Shown here one piece after another: positions 40,392-48,582 of a DNA stretch of 64,000 bases. Below the pieces are notes generated by a model. It ran no database searches and was not told the origin of the DNA. It saw nothing but the letters and a program-made list of their open reading frames with translations. The stretch's first letter is position 1; each line of letters starts with the position of its first letter. The position numbers and the translations under genes were made by a program. Source of the stretch: Mycobacterium sp. SMC-2 (GTDB lineage Bacteria; Actinomycetota; Actinomycetes; Mycobacteriales; Mycobacteriaceae); NCBI RefSeq assembly GCF_025263485.1, contig NZ_CP079863.1, positions 2,976,001 through 3,040,000 on the forward strand, written 5' to 3'.

Positions 40392-41632
40392 CAGGCGGCC
40401 CCGCCGTCAAGATCCACCCCGAACGCGGTGTCGTAGGACGACAGGTCTCGCACCGGCACCTCAGAGGCGAGCGGGGGTGGTGGGATCTGGATGCGTCTGC
40501 GCCGCAACACCTTCCCCACCTCCACGTGCACCGGATCGGAGATCGTCTGATGGGTGGACCAGATCCGGTCGTGCTCGGCGACGGTCTGCCCGTCGCAGAA
40601 CGCTTGCACCCGATCCAAGTCCGCCCGGACCAGGACCCGGCGACCGACCGCGCTCGGGTGCACCGAGTAGTCGTTGCTGTCCAGACGGATGTAGTGATCC
40701 CGGGGCAGCCGCAGCGACGAGCACCAGCCGACCGTCGGCGCCACAGGCGGCAGCGCGAGCATCGCGGCCCGATCCGCGGTAATCCGATCCGTCGGGGCGC
40801 AGCCCAGGGCGCGACGGGTGCGGGTGTTGGCCACGGTCAGCCAGTCAGTCATCTGGGTGTTGAAATCCGCCGGTGAGGCGAACGCCCGGCCCGGCAGAAA
40901 GGAGCGCTCCAGATAGTCATGGGAGCGTTCGATAAGCCCTTTGGCTTCCGGGTCGGCGGGCCGGCAGACGATGACCTTGGTGGCCAGCACCCCGCGGAAT
41001 GCCTGGCATTCCTTGGTCAGTTCGACCCGCCCACCCCGCCAGCGTCCGATCGCGCCTTCACCGTCCCAAACCAGTGCTCGCGGCACCGCGCCGAGCCGGC
41101 TGATCAGTTCCCACCAGCCGGCGAACAGATCCTCGGCCCGCCGCGACGGGAGCAGCATGGCCAGCAGCCAGCGGGAGTAGGCGCTGATCATGGTCAACAC
41201 CGGCAGCCGGGTCGCGGTGCGGGTTTGACCGAACCCGACCGGAATCTCGACGTCGGGAAACCACAGATCACACTGGGCGATCTCCCCGGCCACGTAGGCC
41301 GTGCGTGAGGCCGGGTCCGGCGGCAGATAGACCGGCCGCAGCTCGGCCACCCGCGACGAGAGCACCCGGATGGAACGCTGCCAGCCGATCCGCTCGGCGA
41401 TCACCGTGGCCGGCATCGTCGGATAGACCTGAAGCAGTTCACGGATGCGTGGTTCGACTTCGTCGACGATCGAACCGCGTGGCGGCCGTTCGTACTTCGG
41501 CGGTTCATCATCAGCCAGCGCCGACTTCACGGTGTTCTTCGAGATCTTCAACGCCCGCGCGATCACCTTGATCGGCAGGCCCTCGGCCCGGCGCAAGCGG
41601 CGGATCTCAGCCCAATCTTCCACAGACAACAT
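40391..41632 (-). CDS. istA: IS21-family transposase IstA (element A)
   Basis: A 413-residue DDE transposase. An N-terminal helix-turn-helix (IKVIARALKISKNTVKSAL, about 21-39) binds the terminal repeats. The catalytic core follows with acidic residues in QCDLWFPD, LVWDGEGAI and KGLIERSHDYLERSF, and a C-terminal beta-barrel-like region contains IRLDSNDYSVHPSAVGRRV. The product appears complete, with no frameshift. It is transcribed together with istB. Confidence 0.95.
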   Translation of the reverse strand: MLSVEDWAEIRRLRRAEGLPIKVIARALKISKNTVKSALADDEPPKYERPPRGSIVDEVEPRIRELLQVYPTMPATVIAERIGWQRSIRVLSSRVAELRPVYLPPDPASRTAYVAGEIAQCDLWFPDVEIPVGFGQTRTATRLPVLTMISAYSRWLLAMLLPSRRAEDLFAGWWELISRLGAVPRALVWDGEGAIGRWRGGRVELTKECQAFRGVLATKVIVCRPADPEAKGLIERSHDYLERSFLPGRAFASPADFNTQMTDWLTVANTRTRRALGCAPTDRITADRAAMLALPPVAPTVGWCSSLRLPRDHYIRLDSNDYSVHPSAVGRRVLVRADLDRVQAFCDGQTVAEHDRIWSTHQTISDPVHVEVGKVLRRRRIQIPPPPLASEVPVRDLSSYDTAFGVDLDGGAA

Positions 41633-41731
41633 TCCCTTCTGGTCCTCCTGGCTCGACTAGAGCCAGGCCACCGGACCAGGGGGTCAATTTTCAGTTGCCG
41701 CGCCGGGGTCACAATTCACGTGCCGCGGACA

Positions 41732-42301
41732 AATGCTAATTCCATTTTGATGTGGCTGCAAATTACGCTATTTTCTTAGCGTTGTGCACTCAGAAACTTC
41801 CAGCGGCCACTATACCCACATTCGAGCCGGCGAGGGAGTGCGTCACTTAATCTTGGCGCTCAATTGCTCGTCCGACAATATTTGGTTCAGCAGCTGACTT
41901 TAGGCGCACAACCGGGCCCTCGCATGAACCTTGCTCGACATGCCTTGCCGCATCTTCCGCCGGTGCGGCCGATCTGGGATCCACTAGGTCGCACGTCTGC
42001 CGCCCACCAGTACTCCTCCAGCAGCGCTAGCGGGGTCGATCGGCGGTGGATGTGGAGCTTTGCGGGCGCAACGCCCTCGGACTCGGCAATCCGCGGGTAT
42101 CGTTACGCCACGATGCCAGTAACAATGAGCTGGTGCGCATGCTTGCCACTGACGCTCCGCCCTCGGCAGACCTGACGTATGCCGAGGGTGCCGCGAGCTA
42201 GGCGCTTGCCAAGGGGGAGCAAGTAACGGAGAGGGAGTATGAGGTGTCCGACCCGCCGCAGTCGAGACATTTCGATCATTCTGGTGTGAGGCTTACGAGC
42301 G
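41732..42301. other. Intergenic stretch right of the IS21 element
   Basis: 570 bases with no supported gene. It starts with the duplicated target aatgc, has an AT-rich first 60 bases continuous in character with the region left of the element, and carries a perfect 9-base hairpin (ccctcggca at 42160-42168 with tgccgaggg at 42180-42188) about 115 bases before the next gene. The likely promoter region of the downstream cassette is here. Confidence 0.5.
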
Positions 42302-43258
42302 ATGAGTGAGAACACAAGGCGGCGTCGCGTGTCGGCGGTCATCCGGGCCCACAACGAAGGCAAGCACATCGGCCGGTTGCTTAAGGGGCTCGAACAGCAA
42401 ACCTTTCAACTTGACGAGATCATCCTGGTCGATTCAGGTTCCACTGACGACACTGTCGCCATAGCCGAAGCTGCCGGCTGCAAAATTGTGCACATTGCCA
42501 AGCGCGAGTTCTCATTTGGGCGGGCGCTCAATCGAGGCTGCGCCGCGGCAAGCGGCGACATTCTGCTGTTCGCCTCGGCGCACGTCTATCCGGTCTACAA
42601 CACCCACGTCGAGCACATCGTCAGCGCCTTCGACCGTGACGGTGTGGCCATAGCGTATGGGCGCCAAGTCGGGGACGAGCGCACCAAGTTTTCCGAATCG
42701 CGAGTGATGCTGAAGTGGTTTCCCAACCAGAACATATGGGACCAGGGGCATCCGTTCAGCAACAATGCCAATGCCGCCGTTCTGAAGTCGGTATGGCACC
42801 AGACGCCCTATGACGAGACTCTTACCGGCCTTGAGGACCTAGACTTCGCCAAGAAGGCACTCGACAGGGGCTACAAAATTGCCTATGTCGCGGATGCGCC
42901 GGTCGTACATGTGCACGAGGAGACTTGGAGCACCATCCGCAATCGGTACCGGCGGGAGGCGATGGCGTATGCCCGCATCGTCAAGGGGTCATCGATGTCC
43001 CTGCCGAGGGCCGTGGGGCTTGCGCTGTCGAACATCGCGAGTGACTATCGGGATGCGATCAAAGCGGACCTGTTGCGCAGCAATGCGCTGAGCATCCCGC
43101 AATTTCGGTTTGCCCAATTTATCGGGGCGTGGCAGGGGTTCCGCGAGCCGGACCATGTGTCCGCGCGGCTGCTGGAGCGCTTCTACTACCCGGCCGAATC
43201 GCAAAGCGACGAACTTCCGCCCGCACCGGGCCGAAAGATCGTCTATTCCGAAGACTAA
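42302..43258 (+). CDS. Family 2 glycosyltransferase
   Basis: A 318-residue GT-A glycosyltransferase: VSAVIRAHNEGKHIGRLLKGL at the N-terminus, LVDSGSTDDTVAIA for nucleotide binding, LLFASAHVYP at the D-x-D position (here with the acidic residue replaced by AH), and the C-terminal TGLEDLDFAKKAL motif. Such rhamnosyl/galactosyl-type transferases often extend surface polysaccharides. It opens a same-strand cassette that includes a cytidylyltransferase, so it is the best candidate to use the cassette's activated product. No membrane span is seen. Confidence 0.83.
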   Translation: MSENTRRRRVSAVIRAHNEGKHIGRLLKGLEQQTFQLDEIILVDSGSTDDTVAIAEAAGCKIVHIAKREFSFGRALNRGCAAASGDILLFASAHVYPVYNTHVEHIVSAFDRDGVAIAYGRQVGDERTKFSESRVMLKWFPNQNIWDQGHPFSNNANAAVLKSVWHQTPYDETLTGLEDLDFAKKALDRGYKIAYVADAPVVHVHEETWSTIRNRYRREAMAYARIVKGSSMSLPRAVGLALSNIASDYRDAIKADLLRSNALSIPQFRFAQFIGAWQGFREPDHVSARLLERFYYPAESQSDELPPAPGRKIVYSED

Positions 43259-43283
43259 TGGGTAACCAACTATTACAGAGATA

Positions 43284-43958
43284 ATGACTCACACCGTCGC
43301 CGTTGTCCCGATGCGCCACGACAGTGAGCGTGTTCCGGGAAAGAACTATCGCCCACTCGCCGGAATTCCGCTGTACCATCACGTCGTCCGCACATTGACC
43401 TCAGTGCCCGAAATCGACCTCATCGTGATCGACACCGACAGCGAGTTCATCATCAACGACTGCGCCGAGAGCTTCCCCCAAGTGCGGGTGCTTGTCCGGC
43501 CAGAGCATTTACGAGACGGCAGTATCGCCATGAACGATGTGTTGCTCAATACGCTGGACCAAGTAGACGCCGATATCGTGCTGCAGACACACTCGACTAA
43601 TCCATTCCTCAAGGCCGACACCGTGTCTGCGGCGCTGAAAATGTTCGCAATGCCAGACCGTGAGTTCGACTCCGTTTTCAGCGTGACACGCCTGCAAGCC
43701 CGTCTCTGGGACGCTGAAACCCGGCCAGTCAATCACGATCCGTCCGTGCTGCTGCGCACGCAGGATCTTGCCCCGTTGTTCATCGAGAACTCCTGCTTCT
43801 TCATATTCACTCCGGAATTGTTGCGCGAGCGCGGTACTCGCATCGGAGCCCACCCGTTCATGGTTGAAATGGCGCCGCTGGAGGCCGTGGACATCGACAC
43901 CGAAGAGGACTTCTCTTTGGCAGCCGCAATCGCTGAGCGCAGTGAGATCAGAACGTGA
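43284..43958 (+). CDS. Acylneuraminate cytidylyltransferase-like protein (CMP-sugar synthetase)
   Basis: A 224-residue nucleotidyltransferase of the NeuA/KdsB superfamily, which activates an acidic sugar (sialic, legionaminic or Kdo-like) with CTP. The CTP-binding motif is readable as RHDSERVPGKNYRPL (about 11-25), then HSTNPFLKADTV and the C-terminal VDIDTEEDFSLAAAI with the metal-binding aspartates. No sialic-acid synthase (NeuB) is visible in the window, so the acid substrate is unknown. Its stop overlaps the start of the dehydrogenase gene by four bases (GTGA), tying the two together. Confidence 0.85.
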   Translation: MTHTVAVVPMRHDSERVPGKNYRPLAGIPLYHHVVRTLTSVPEIDLIVIDTDSEFIINDCAESFPQVRVLVRPEHLRDGSIAMNDVLLNTLDQVDADIVLQTHSTNPFLKADTVSAALKMFAMPDREFDSVFSVTRLQARLWDAETRPVNHDPSVLLRTQDLAPLFIENSCFFIFTPELLRERGTRIGAHPFMVEMAPLEAVDIDTEEDFSLAAAIAERSEIRT

Positions 43959-44887
43959 CCTCCCCGCTTATCCTGGTGACCTGCCGGCAGATGCAGGTTG
44001 AACTCCCGCGACATCGCGAGCGGATCGAGAAACTTGGTTACGAGGTAGTCGCACCGGAACTCGATGGGCGGCAACAGTTCACCGCTGCGGAGCTGCTCGA
44101 ATACAGGGACCGCCTGGTGGGCATCATCGCCGGCGACGACCAGCTTGACCGCGAATTCTTCAACCGCGCCACCAGGCTCAAGACGGTGATCCGCTGGGGG
44201 ATCGGCATGGACTCTGTCGATCATGAAGCCGCTCGAGAGCACGGGGTAACCGTTCGCAACACCCCGGGAGTTTTCGGCCACGAAGTCGCCGACTCGGCAT
44301 TCGGCTATATCTTGAACCTCGTACGAGGCTACATCGAGGTGGACGCCGCCGTTCGCCGCGGCGAGTGGCCCAAGCTGGAGGGTCTAACGCTTGCGGGCTC
44401 GCGGCTCGGAGTCGTGGGTTTCGGCGCGATCGGGCGTGAAATCGCGAAGCGCGGACGCGGTTTCGACATGGATGTCATTGCTTATGATCCTTTCGTCGAC
44501 AGCGCACCAACGGGTGTATCGATCGTCGACCTTGACAAGCTCTTGGCGACAAGCCGCTTCATCATTCTCGCTTGCCCGCTGACACCGCAGACCTTCCATC
44601 TGATCGACGCCCAACGCCTGGTCTTGGTCCGCCCGGACGCGTACCTGGTGAACGTTGCGCGAGGCCCCGTCGTATCGGAGAGGGATCTGATCGACGCCCT
44701 CAAAAACGGGCGGCTTGCGGGAGCCGGCCTCGATGTATTCGAGGTTGAGCCGCTGCCGCTGGACAGCGAGCTCCGGCGGCTGCCAAACGTTGTGCTGGGC
44801 GCGCACAATGGATCCAACACCCGGGAGGGCGTGGTGCGGGCAAGCAGCGCGGCTGTGGATTTCCTCATCGAGGAGCTTGCGCGATGA
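43955..44887 (+). CDS. D-2-hydroxyacid dehydrogenase (phosphoglycerate dehydrogenase-like)
   Basis: A 310-residue NAD-dependent D-isomer-specific 2-hydroxyacid dehydrogenase. The cofactor loop is GVVGFGAIGREIA (about 147-159) and the catalytic set is Arg in NVARGPVVSE, Glu in DVFEVEPLP and His in LGAHNGSNT. It lacks the C-terminal ACT domain of serine-pathway SerA. Placed between a CMP-sugar-synthetase-like gene and an SDR gene with four-base overlaps on both sides, it more likely oxidises or reduces an alpha-hydroxy/keto acid precursor that is then activated with CTP than serves serine synthesis. Confidence 0.85.
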   Translation: MTSPLILVTCRQMQVELPRHRERIEKLGYEVVAPELDGRQQFTAAELLEYRDRLVGIIAGDDQLDREFFNRATRLKTVIRWGIGMDSVDHEAAREHGVTVRNTPGVFGHEVADSAFGYILNLVRGYIEVDAAVRRGEWPKLEGLTLAGSRLGVVGFGAIGREIAKRGRGFDMDVIAYDPFVDSAPTGVSIVDLDKLLATSRFIILACPLTPQTFHLIDAQRLVLVRPDAYLVNVARGPVVSERDLIDALKNGRLAGAGLDVFEVEPLPLDSELRRLPNVVLGAHNGSNTREGVVRASSAAVDFLIEELAR

Positions 44888-45606
44888 CCGGCGCTGTCAT
44901 AGTGACGGGGGCCGCCGGTGGCATCGGTGCGGCGCTGTGTGAACGCATGCGCAAAGACGGGTACATCGCGATCGGGATCGACCGAAACGTTGCTCCGGCG
45001 GCCGATACCTACCTTCAGGTCGACCTGAGCGAGTCCGAGCAGCTTATGGACCTCGGGCACGAGCTCGCCAGAAAATACGACTTGAAAGCCGTCATACACA
45101 ACGGCGCGGTGCAGCCCATCGCGGGCGCGGGGGAAACGCCCTTCGGCGAATGGACAAACGCCTTGCGGGTCAACGTACTTGCCGTCGACGCGCTGATGTC
45201 GGGCACACGCGAGAGCCTCGCGGCTAATGGTGGGTCGGTCGTGGTTATAAGCAGCGTTCACGGTCGCGCGACGACTGGGGGCATCACGGCGTACGCCACG
45301 ACGAAGGCGGCGTTGGAGGGCTGGGTGCGCTCCGCAGCAATGGATCTCGGACCGACCATCCGCGTCAACGCGATCGCTCCGGGAGCGATCGACACCGCGA
45401 AGCTTCGTGAGGGGTTCGCGCGCTGGGGGGAGACGGCCGAGGAACGCAAGGAACTCCTGCGCCAGCGCACCGCTCTTCGCCGCATCGGGGAGCCGAGTGA
45501 CGTCGCTGGAGCGGTGTCGTTCCTGATCGGGGAGGACGCCCGGTTCATCACCGGAACCGTTCTGGTCGTCGACGGTGGAGCGACGGCTCGCCTGGGATCG
45601 GAATGA
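44884..45606 (+). CDS. Short-chain dehydrogenase/reductase
   Basis: A 240-residue classical SDR: cofactor motif TGAAGGIG (8-15), NAG-equivalent HNGAVQP, and the catalytic Ser124, Tyr137 and Lys141 (AYATTKAALEG). The C-terminal SFLIGEDARFITGTVLVVDGG is typical. It starts inside the stop of the hydroxyacid dehydrogenase gene (ATGA overlap). In flagellin-sugar clusters of other bacteria, an SDR of this kind (PtmA) occurs beside a NeuA-like enzyme (PtmB), which is a possible parallel. The substrate is not known. Confidence 0.85.
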   Translation: MTGAVIVTGAAGGIGAALCERMRKDGYIAIGIDRNVAPAADTYLQVDLSESEQLMDLGHELARKYDLKAVIHNGAVQPIAGAGETPFGEWTNALRVNVLAVDALMSGTRESLAANGGSVVVISSVHGRATTGGITAYATTKAALEGWVRSAAMDLGPTIRVNAIAPGAIDTAKLREGFARWGETAEERKELLRQRTALRRIGEPSDVAGAVSFLIGEDARFITGTVLVVDGGATARLGSE

Positions 45607-45801
45607 GGCGTTAGCTCTGATCATGAGCTTGCGACTCGGCCGTCTGCGGCAATAACGTGTGGCACACTTGACGGGGCTAAGGCGACAGGTTCGTCCGTGG
45701 AGCGACGTAGCCGGGATTAGGGGAACATCCGCTGTGAGTGAAGTGCAAGACAGCAGATTGTCGACAAGCACTCAGGCTCTCCCGACTCGAATTGCACCGC
45801 A

Positions 45802-46590
45802 GTGAATGCCTTTCGTGAGCACACGGCCCGTATTTTGACTCGATCTATCGCAGGCGCTCGAACGTGGCTAGACGACACTCTGACCCCCGCTGGCCGGGCT
45901 AATCGCGGGTATATCCGCCAATTCAAAAGCATGCATCCGGGCGAGCGTTGTGTGATCATCGGCAACGGCCCCAGCCTTCGTGACACTGACCTGGGCCTGT
46001 TGCGGGACGAATACACCTTCGGCCTGAATCGCATCTATCTGATGTTCGACGACCTTGGATTCGAGACCACGTTCCATGTCGTCATCAACCGGCACGTGGT
46101 TGAGCAATGTGCTGATGATTTCCGGAAGATCAATGCGCCCCTCTTCACGACTGCGCAGAACCGTGCGTTCCTTGACGGCGCAGCGAATACCGCGTACCTC
46201 AACACCATCGTTGGGCTGTGGCCCTACTTCTCGCGTGACGCCGGCCGAGGGGTCTGGGAAGGCTATACGGTCACATACGTGGCGATGCAGTTGGCGTACT
46301 ACATGGGATTCTCCGAGGTCGTCCTTGTCGGCGTCGACCACCGCTTCGCCGTCAGTGGGACCCCGAACCAACTGGTCGAGTCGACTGGGCCGGACACGAG
46401 CCACTTCGACCCGCGCTATTTCCCAAAAGGCTTCAAGTGGCAACTGCCCGATCTGGAGAACTCCGAGATAGCATATCGACTGGCGCGCAAAGCGTTTGAG
46501 GACGATGGCCGGCGCATCGTCGATGCCACTGTCGGCGGTGCACTGACGGTGTTTCCCAAACTGTCACTTGAGGAGGCGCTCGCCCGTTGA
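45802..46590 (+). CDS. DUF115 / MptE-like protein
   Basis: A 262-residue protein with the DUF115 (6-hydroxymethylpterin pyrophosphokinase MptE-like) core: CVIIGNGPSLRDTDL near residue 51, FGLNRIYLMF, and MGFSEVVLVGVDHRF. Distant relatives include Maf-type motility accessory proteins, thought to transfer nonulosonic acids to flagellin, and glycan-locus proteins of unknown activity. Beside a CMP-sugar-synthetase-like gene it could be a transferase for the activated acid; this is inference. The GTG at 45802 starts 195 bases after the SDR gene. Confidence 0.78.
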   Translation: MNAFREHTARILTRSIAGARTWLDDTLTPAGRANRGYIRQFKSMHPGERCVIIGNGPSLRDTDLGLLRDEYTFGLNRIYLMFDDLGFETTFHVVINRHVVEQCADDFRKINAPLFTTAQNRAFLDGAANTAYLNTIVGLWPYFSRDAGRGVWEGYTVTYVAMQLAYYMGFSEVVLVGVDHRFAVSGTPNQLVESTGPDTSHFDPRYFPKGFKWQLPDLENSEIAYRLARKAFEDDGRRIVDATVGGALTVFPKLSLEEALAR

Positions 46591-46669
46591 CAACCGCGCC
46601 GCGAGGGCGACAAAGCTAGGGAAGGATTCGGCTTGATGACATCAATAGTGTTCTCAGGCGGGTGACGAG

Positions 46670-47449
46670 ATGGTTTTGCGATGGCTGGCGCGTCGGGTGT
46701 TGCCGCCGTGGGACCTCGACGAAGTGGGAATAGTATTTCACGTCATCGGGCGGACGCCCGGGACGATGCTCGATGTCGGTGCGCATCAAGGCTATTCTGC
46801 GGCGCCATTTTTGGCGCGGAGGTGGAAGGTACACGCGTTCGAGCCCGACCCGGCCAATCGGGCCATCATGTCCAACCGCTTTCCCGGCCTGGTCATCGAT
46901 CCTCGCGCAATATCTGAGCGGGACGGTGACGAGGTTCAGCTCTTCACGAGCGACGTTTCAACGGGCATCAGCACCTTGTCGCCCTTCCACGCCAGTCACG
47001 CGCCGACCACGATAGTTCGCACCGTGCGGCTTGACACCTACATTCGCGAGCACGGCGTGGAACACGTCGACTTCTTGAAGATCGACACCGAAGGTTTCGA
47101 CCTGTTCGTCTTGCGGACCTTCCCCTGGGAACATCTTCATCCCAAGGCCGTGGTGTGTGAATTCGAGGACAACAAGACCAAGCGGTTAGGTCACGATGTG
47201 CACGACATCGCTCGGTTCCTCGAGCAGCGCGGGTACTCGATCGTGGTTTCGGAGTGGGAGCCGATCGTCCGGTACGGCACTCGGCACACGTGGCGACGTT
47301 TCGCGCGTTATCCGACCGACGTTGACAGTGAAAGTTGGGGCAACTTGATCGCGGTGGACCCACCCTTGCTCGAATCGGTAGAGCGGGCGGGCCAGTCCGC
47401 CGTCAGGCGCATGCGCATCCGGCGCTGGGCTGATCGCGCCGGGGCGTGA
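46670..47449 (+). CDS. FkbM-family methyltransferase
   Basis: A 259-residue FkbM-type methyltransferase: MLDVGAHQGYSAAPFLARRW (SAM loop, about 34-53), HAFEPDPANRAIM, VRLDTYIREH, DFLKIDTEGFDLFVLR (the conserved K-I-D-x-E-G) and VVCEFEDNKTKRLG. It likely methylates a sugar hydroxyl of the locus product. It is distinct from the FkbM protein at 37482. The ATG at 46670 is in context gtgacgagATGG, and the gene lies 79 bases downstream of the DUF115 gene. Confidence 0.84.
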   Translation: MVLRWLARRVLPPWDLDEVGIVFHVIGRTPGTMLDVGAHQGYSAAPFLARRWKVHAFEPDPANRAIMSNRFPGLVIDPRAISERDGDEVQLFTSDVSTGISTLSPFHASHAPTTIVRTVRLDTYIREHGVEHVDFLKIDTEGFDLFVLRTFPWEHLHPKAVVCEFEDNKTKRLGHDVHDIARFLEQRGYSIVVSEWEPIVRYGTRHTWRRFARYPTDVDSESWGNLIAVDPPLLESVERAGQSAVRRMRIRRWADRAGA

Positions 47450-47577
47450 AAAGGCATCGGGCGGCACAGCGCCTGTGCGGAGCGGCTGTCGTCACCAAAA
47501 ATCGCGATTGACGTGAGTTAGTCGGTTATCCATCGTTACAGTTACCCCACTGGACCCGTTCGTTCGGGAGGCAACCC

Positions 47578-48579
47578 GTGACTGGCGACCGTCATATGGC
47601 TCGCGTGGACTCCGTCAGCGTTGTGATTCCGGTCTACAACGGTGCCGCGACCTTGCCCGCCGTGGTGAAGGAGTTGGGGCAACTCCGTTCGATCCAGGAA
47701 AGCGCGGACGGTCGTCGGTTCCACGTCGATGAGGTGCTCCTTGTGTGGGATCGGGGCATTCGCGGTAGCGAAGAGGTCGTGCGTGAGCTTGCTGCAAGCG
47801 AGGAATGGGTCCGACCGGTGTGGCTGTCGCGCAACTTCGGCCAGCATGCCGCGACCCTCGCGGGCATGACGTCGTCAGGCGGGGACTGGATAGTCACGAT
47901 GGACGAGGACGGACAGCACGATCCGGCATATATCGGCGACTTTCTCGATACGGCGTACCGGGACCGCACACAACTCGTCTATGCCTCGCCGAGGAACCGA
48001 CCACCTCACGGTGTCTTTCGCAACGCGGCGTCGTGGCTAACGAAGTGGCTTTTCCTGCATGTTTTGGTGTCGTCCGAAGGCGTAAGAGCCTTCAACAGTT
48101 ATCGACTGATCCTCGGTGAGGCCGGACGAAGCGTTGCGGCCTACGCCGGCGCCGAGGTGTTTTTGGACGTTGCTCTGTCGTGGGTGGTCGCTAACCCCTC
48201 GACGTTTCCGGTGTTGATGCGCCAAGAAGGACGACCGGCTAGCGCCTACACGTTTCAGCGCCTGGTTTCGCATTTTTGGCGGCTCGTCATCTCCTCGGGC
48301 ACCCGGCCGCTGCGCTTCGTGTCGATGATGGGCATCCTGTTTTCCCTTCTCGGATTCGTCGTGGCGATCTACAGCGCGATCCAGAAAGCGGTCGGGGGCA
48401 TCACCGTGCAAGGCTGGACATCGGTGTTCGTCGCCGTGCTTGTCCTCGGCGGAGCCGTCCTGTTCGGGTTAGGGATCATCGCGGAGTACATTGCCGTTTC
48501 GGCCACGATGGCTATGGGCAAGCCGGTATACGTCATTGTGCGCGACCCGGGTGACGTCTTCGACGGCCCTACGGACTGA
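47578..48579 (+). CDS. GtrB/DPM1-type membrane glycosyltransferase
   Basis: A 333-residue family 2 glycosyltransferase with an N-terminal catalytic domain (VSVVIPVYNGAATLPAVVKEL; SRNFGQHAATLAGM; VTMDEDGQHDPAYI containing the D-x-D) and two C-terminal membrane segments (about 243-263 and 277-300). That is the layout of enzymes that load a sugar onto polyprenyl phosphate for use outside the membrane. It fits with GT-C-type transferases acting in the periplasm. The GTG start has gggaggcaaccc upstream. It is coupled to the epimerase gene three bases downstream. Confidence 0.86.
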   Translation: MTGDRHMARVDSVSVVIPVYNGAATLPAVVKELGQLRSIQESADGRRFHVDEVLLVWDRGIRGSEEVVRELAASEEWVRPVWLSRNFGQHAATLAGMTSSGGDWIVTMDEDGQHDPAYIGDFLDTAYRDRTQLVYASPRNRPPHGVFRNAASWLTKWLFLHVLVSSEGVRAFNSYRLILGEAGRSVAAYAGAEVFLDVALSWVVANPSTFPVLMRQEGRPASAYTFQRLVSHFWRLVISSGTRPLRFVSMMGILFSLLGFVVAIYSAIQKAVGGITVQGWTSVFVAVLVLGGAVLFGLGIIAEYIAVSATMAMGKPVYVIVRDPGDVFDGPTD

Positions 48580-48582
48580 CGC

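Larger units (their letters stand above)
39517..41731 (-). mobile_element. IS21-family insertion sequence (element A)
   Basis: A complete-looking 2215-bp element with istA and istB on the reverse strand. Its ends begin TGTCGGCGGC (left) and, read inward from the right, TGTCCGCGGC. Each end carries two tandem binding-type repeats: tgaaaattgaccccctg twice on the left (39530 and 39554), and tgaattgtgacccc plus tgaaaattgaccccctgg on the right. The flanking 5-base sequence aatgc is duplicated (39512-39516 and 41732-41736). Perfect target duplication and intact genes indicate a recent, possibly active insertion. Confidence 0.9.

Noticed and set aside
41864..42175. Forward open frame between IS21 element A and the GT2 gene
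   Set aside because: No ribosome binding site, no known domain, and biased composition; treated as non-coding.
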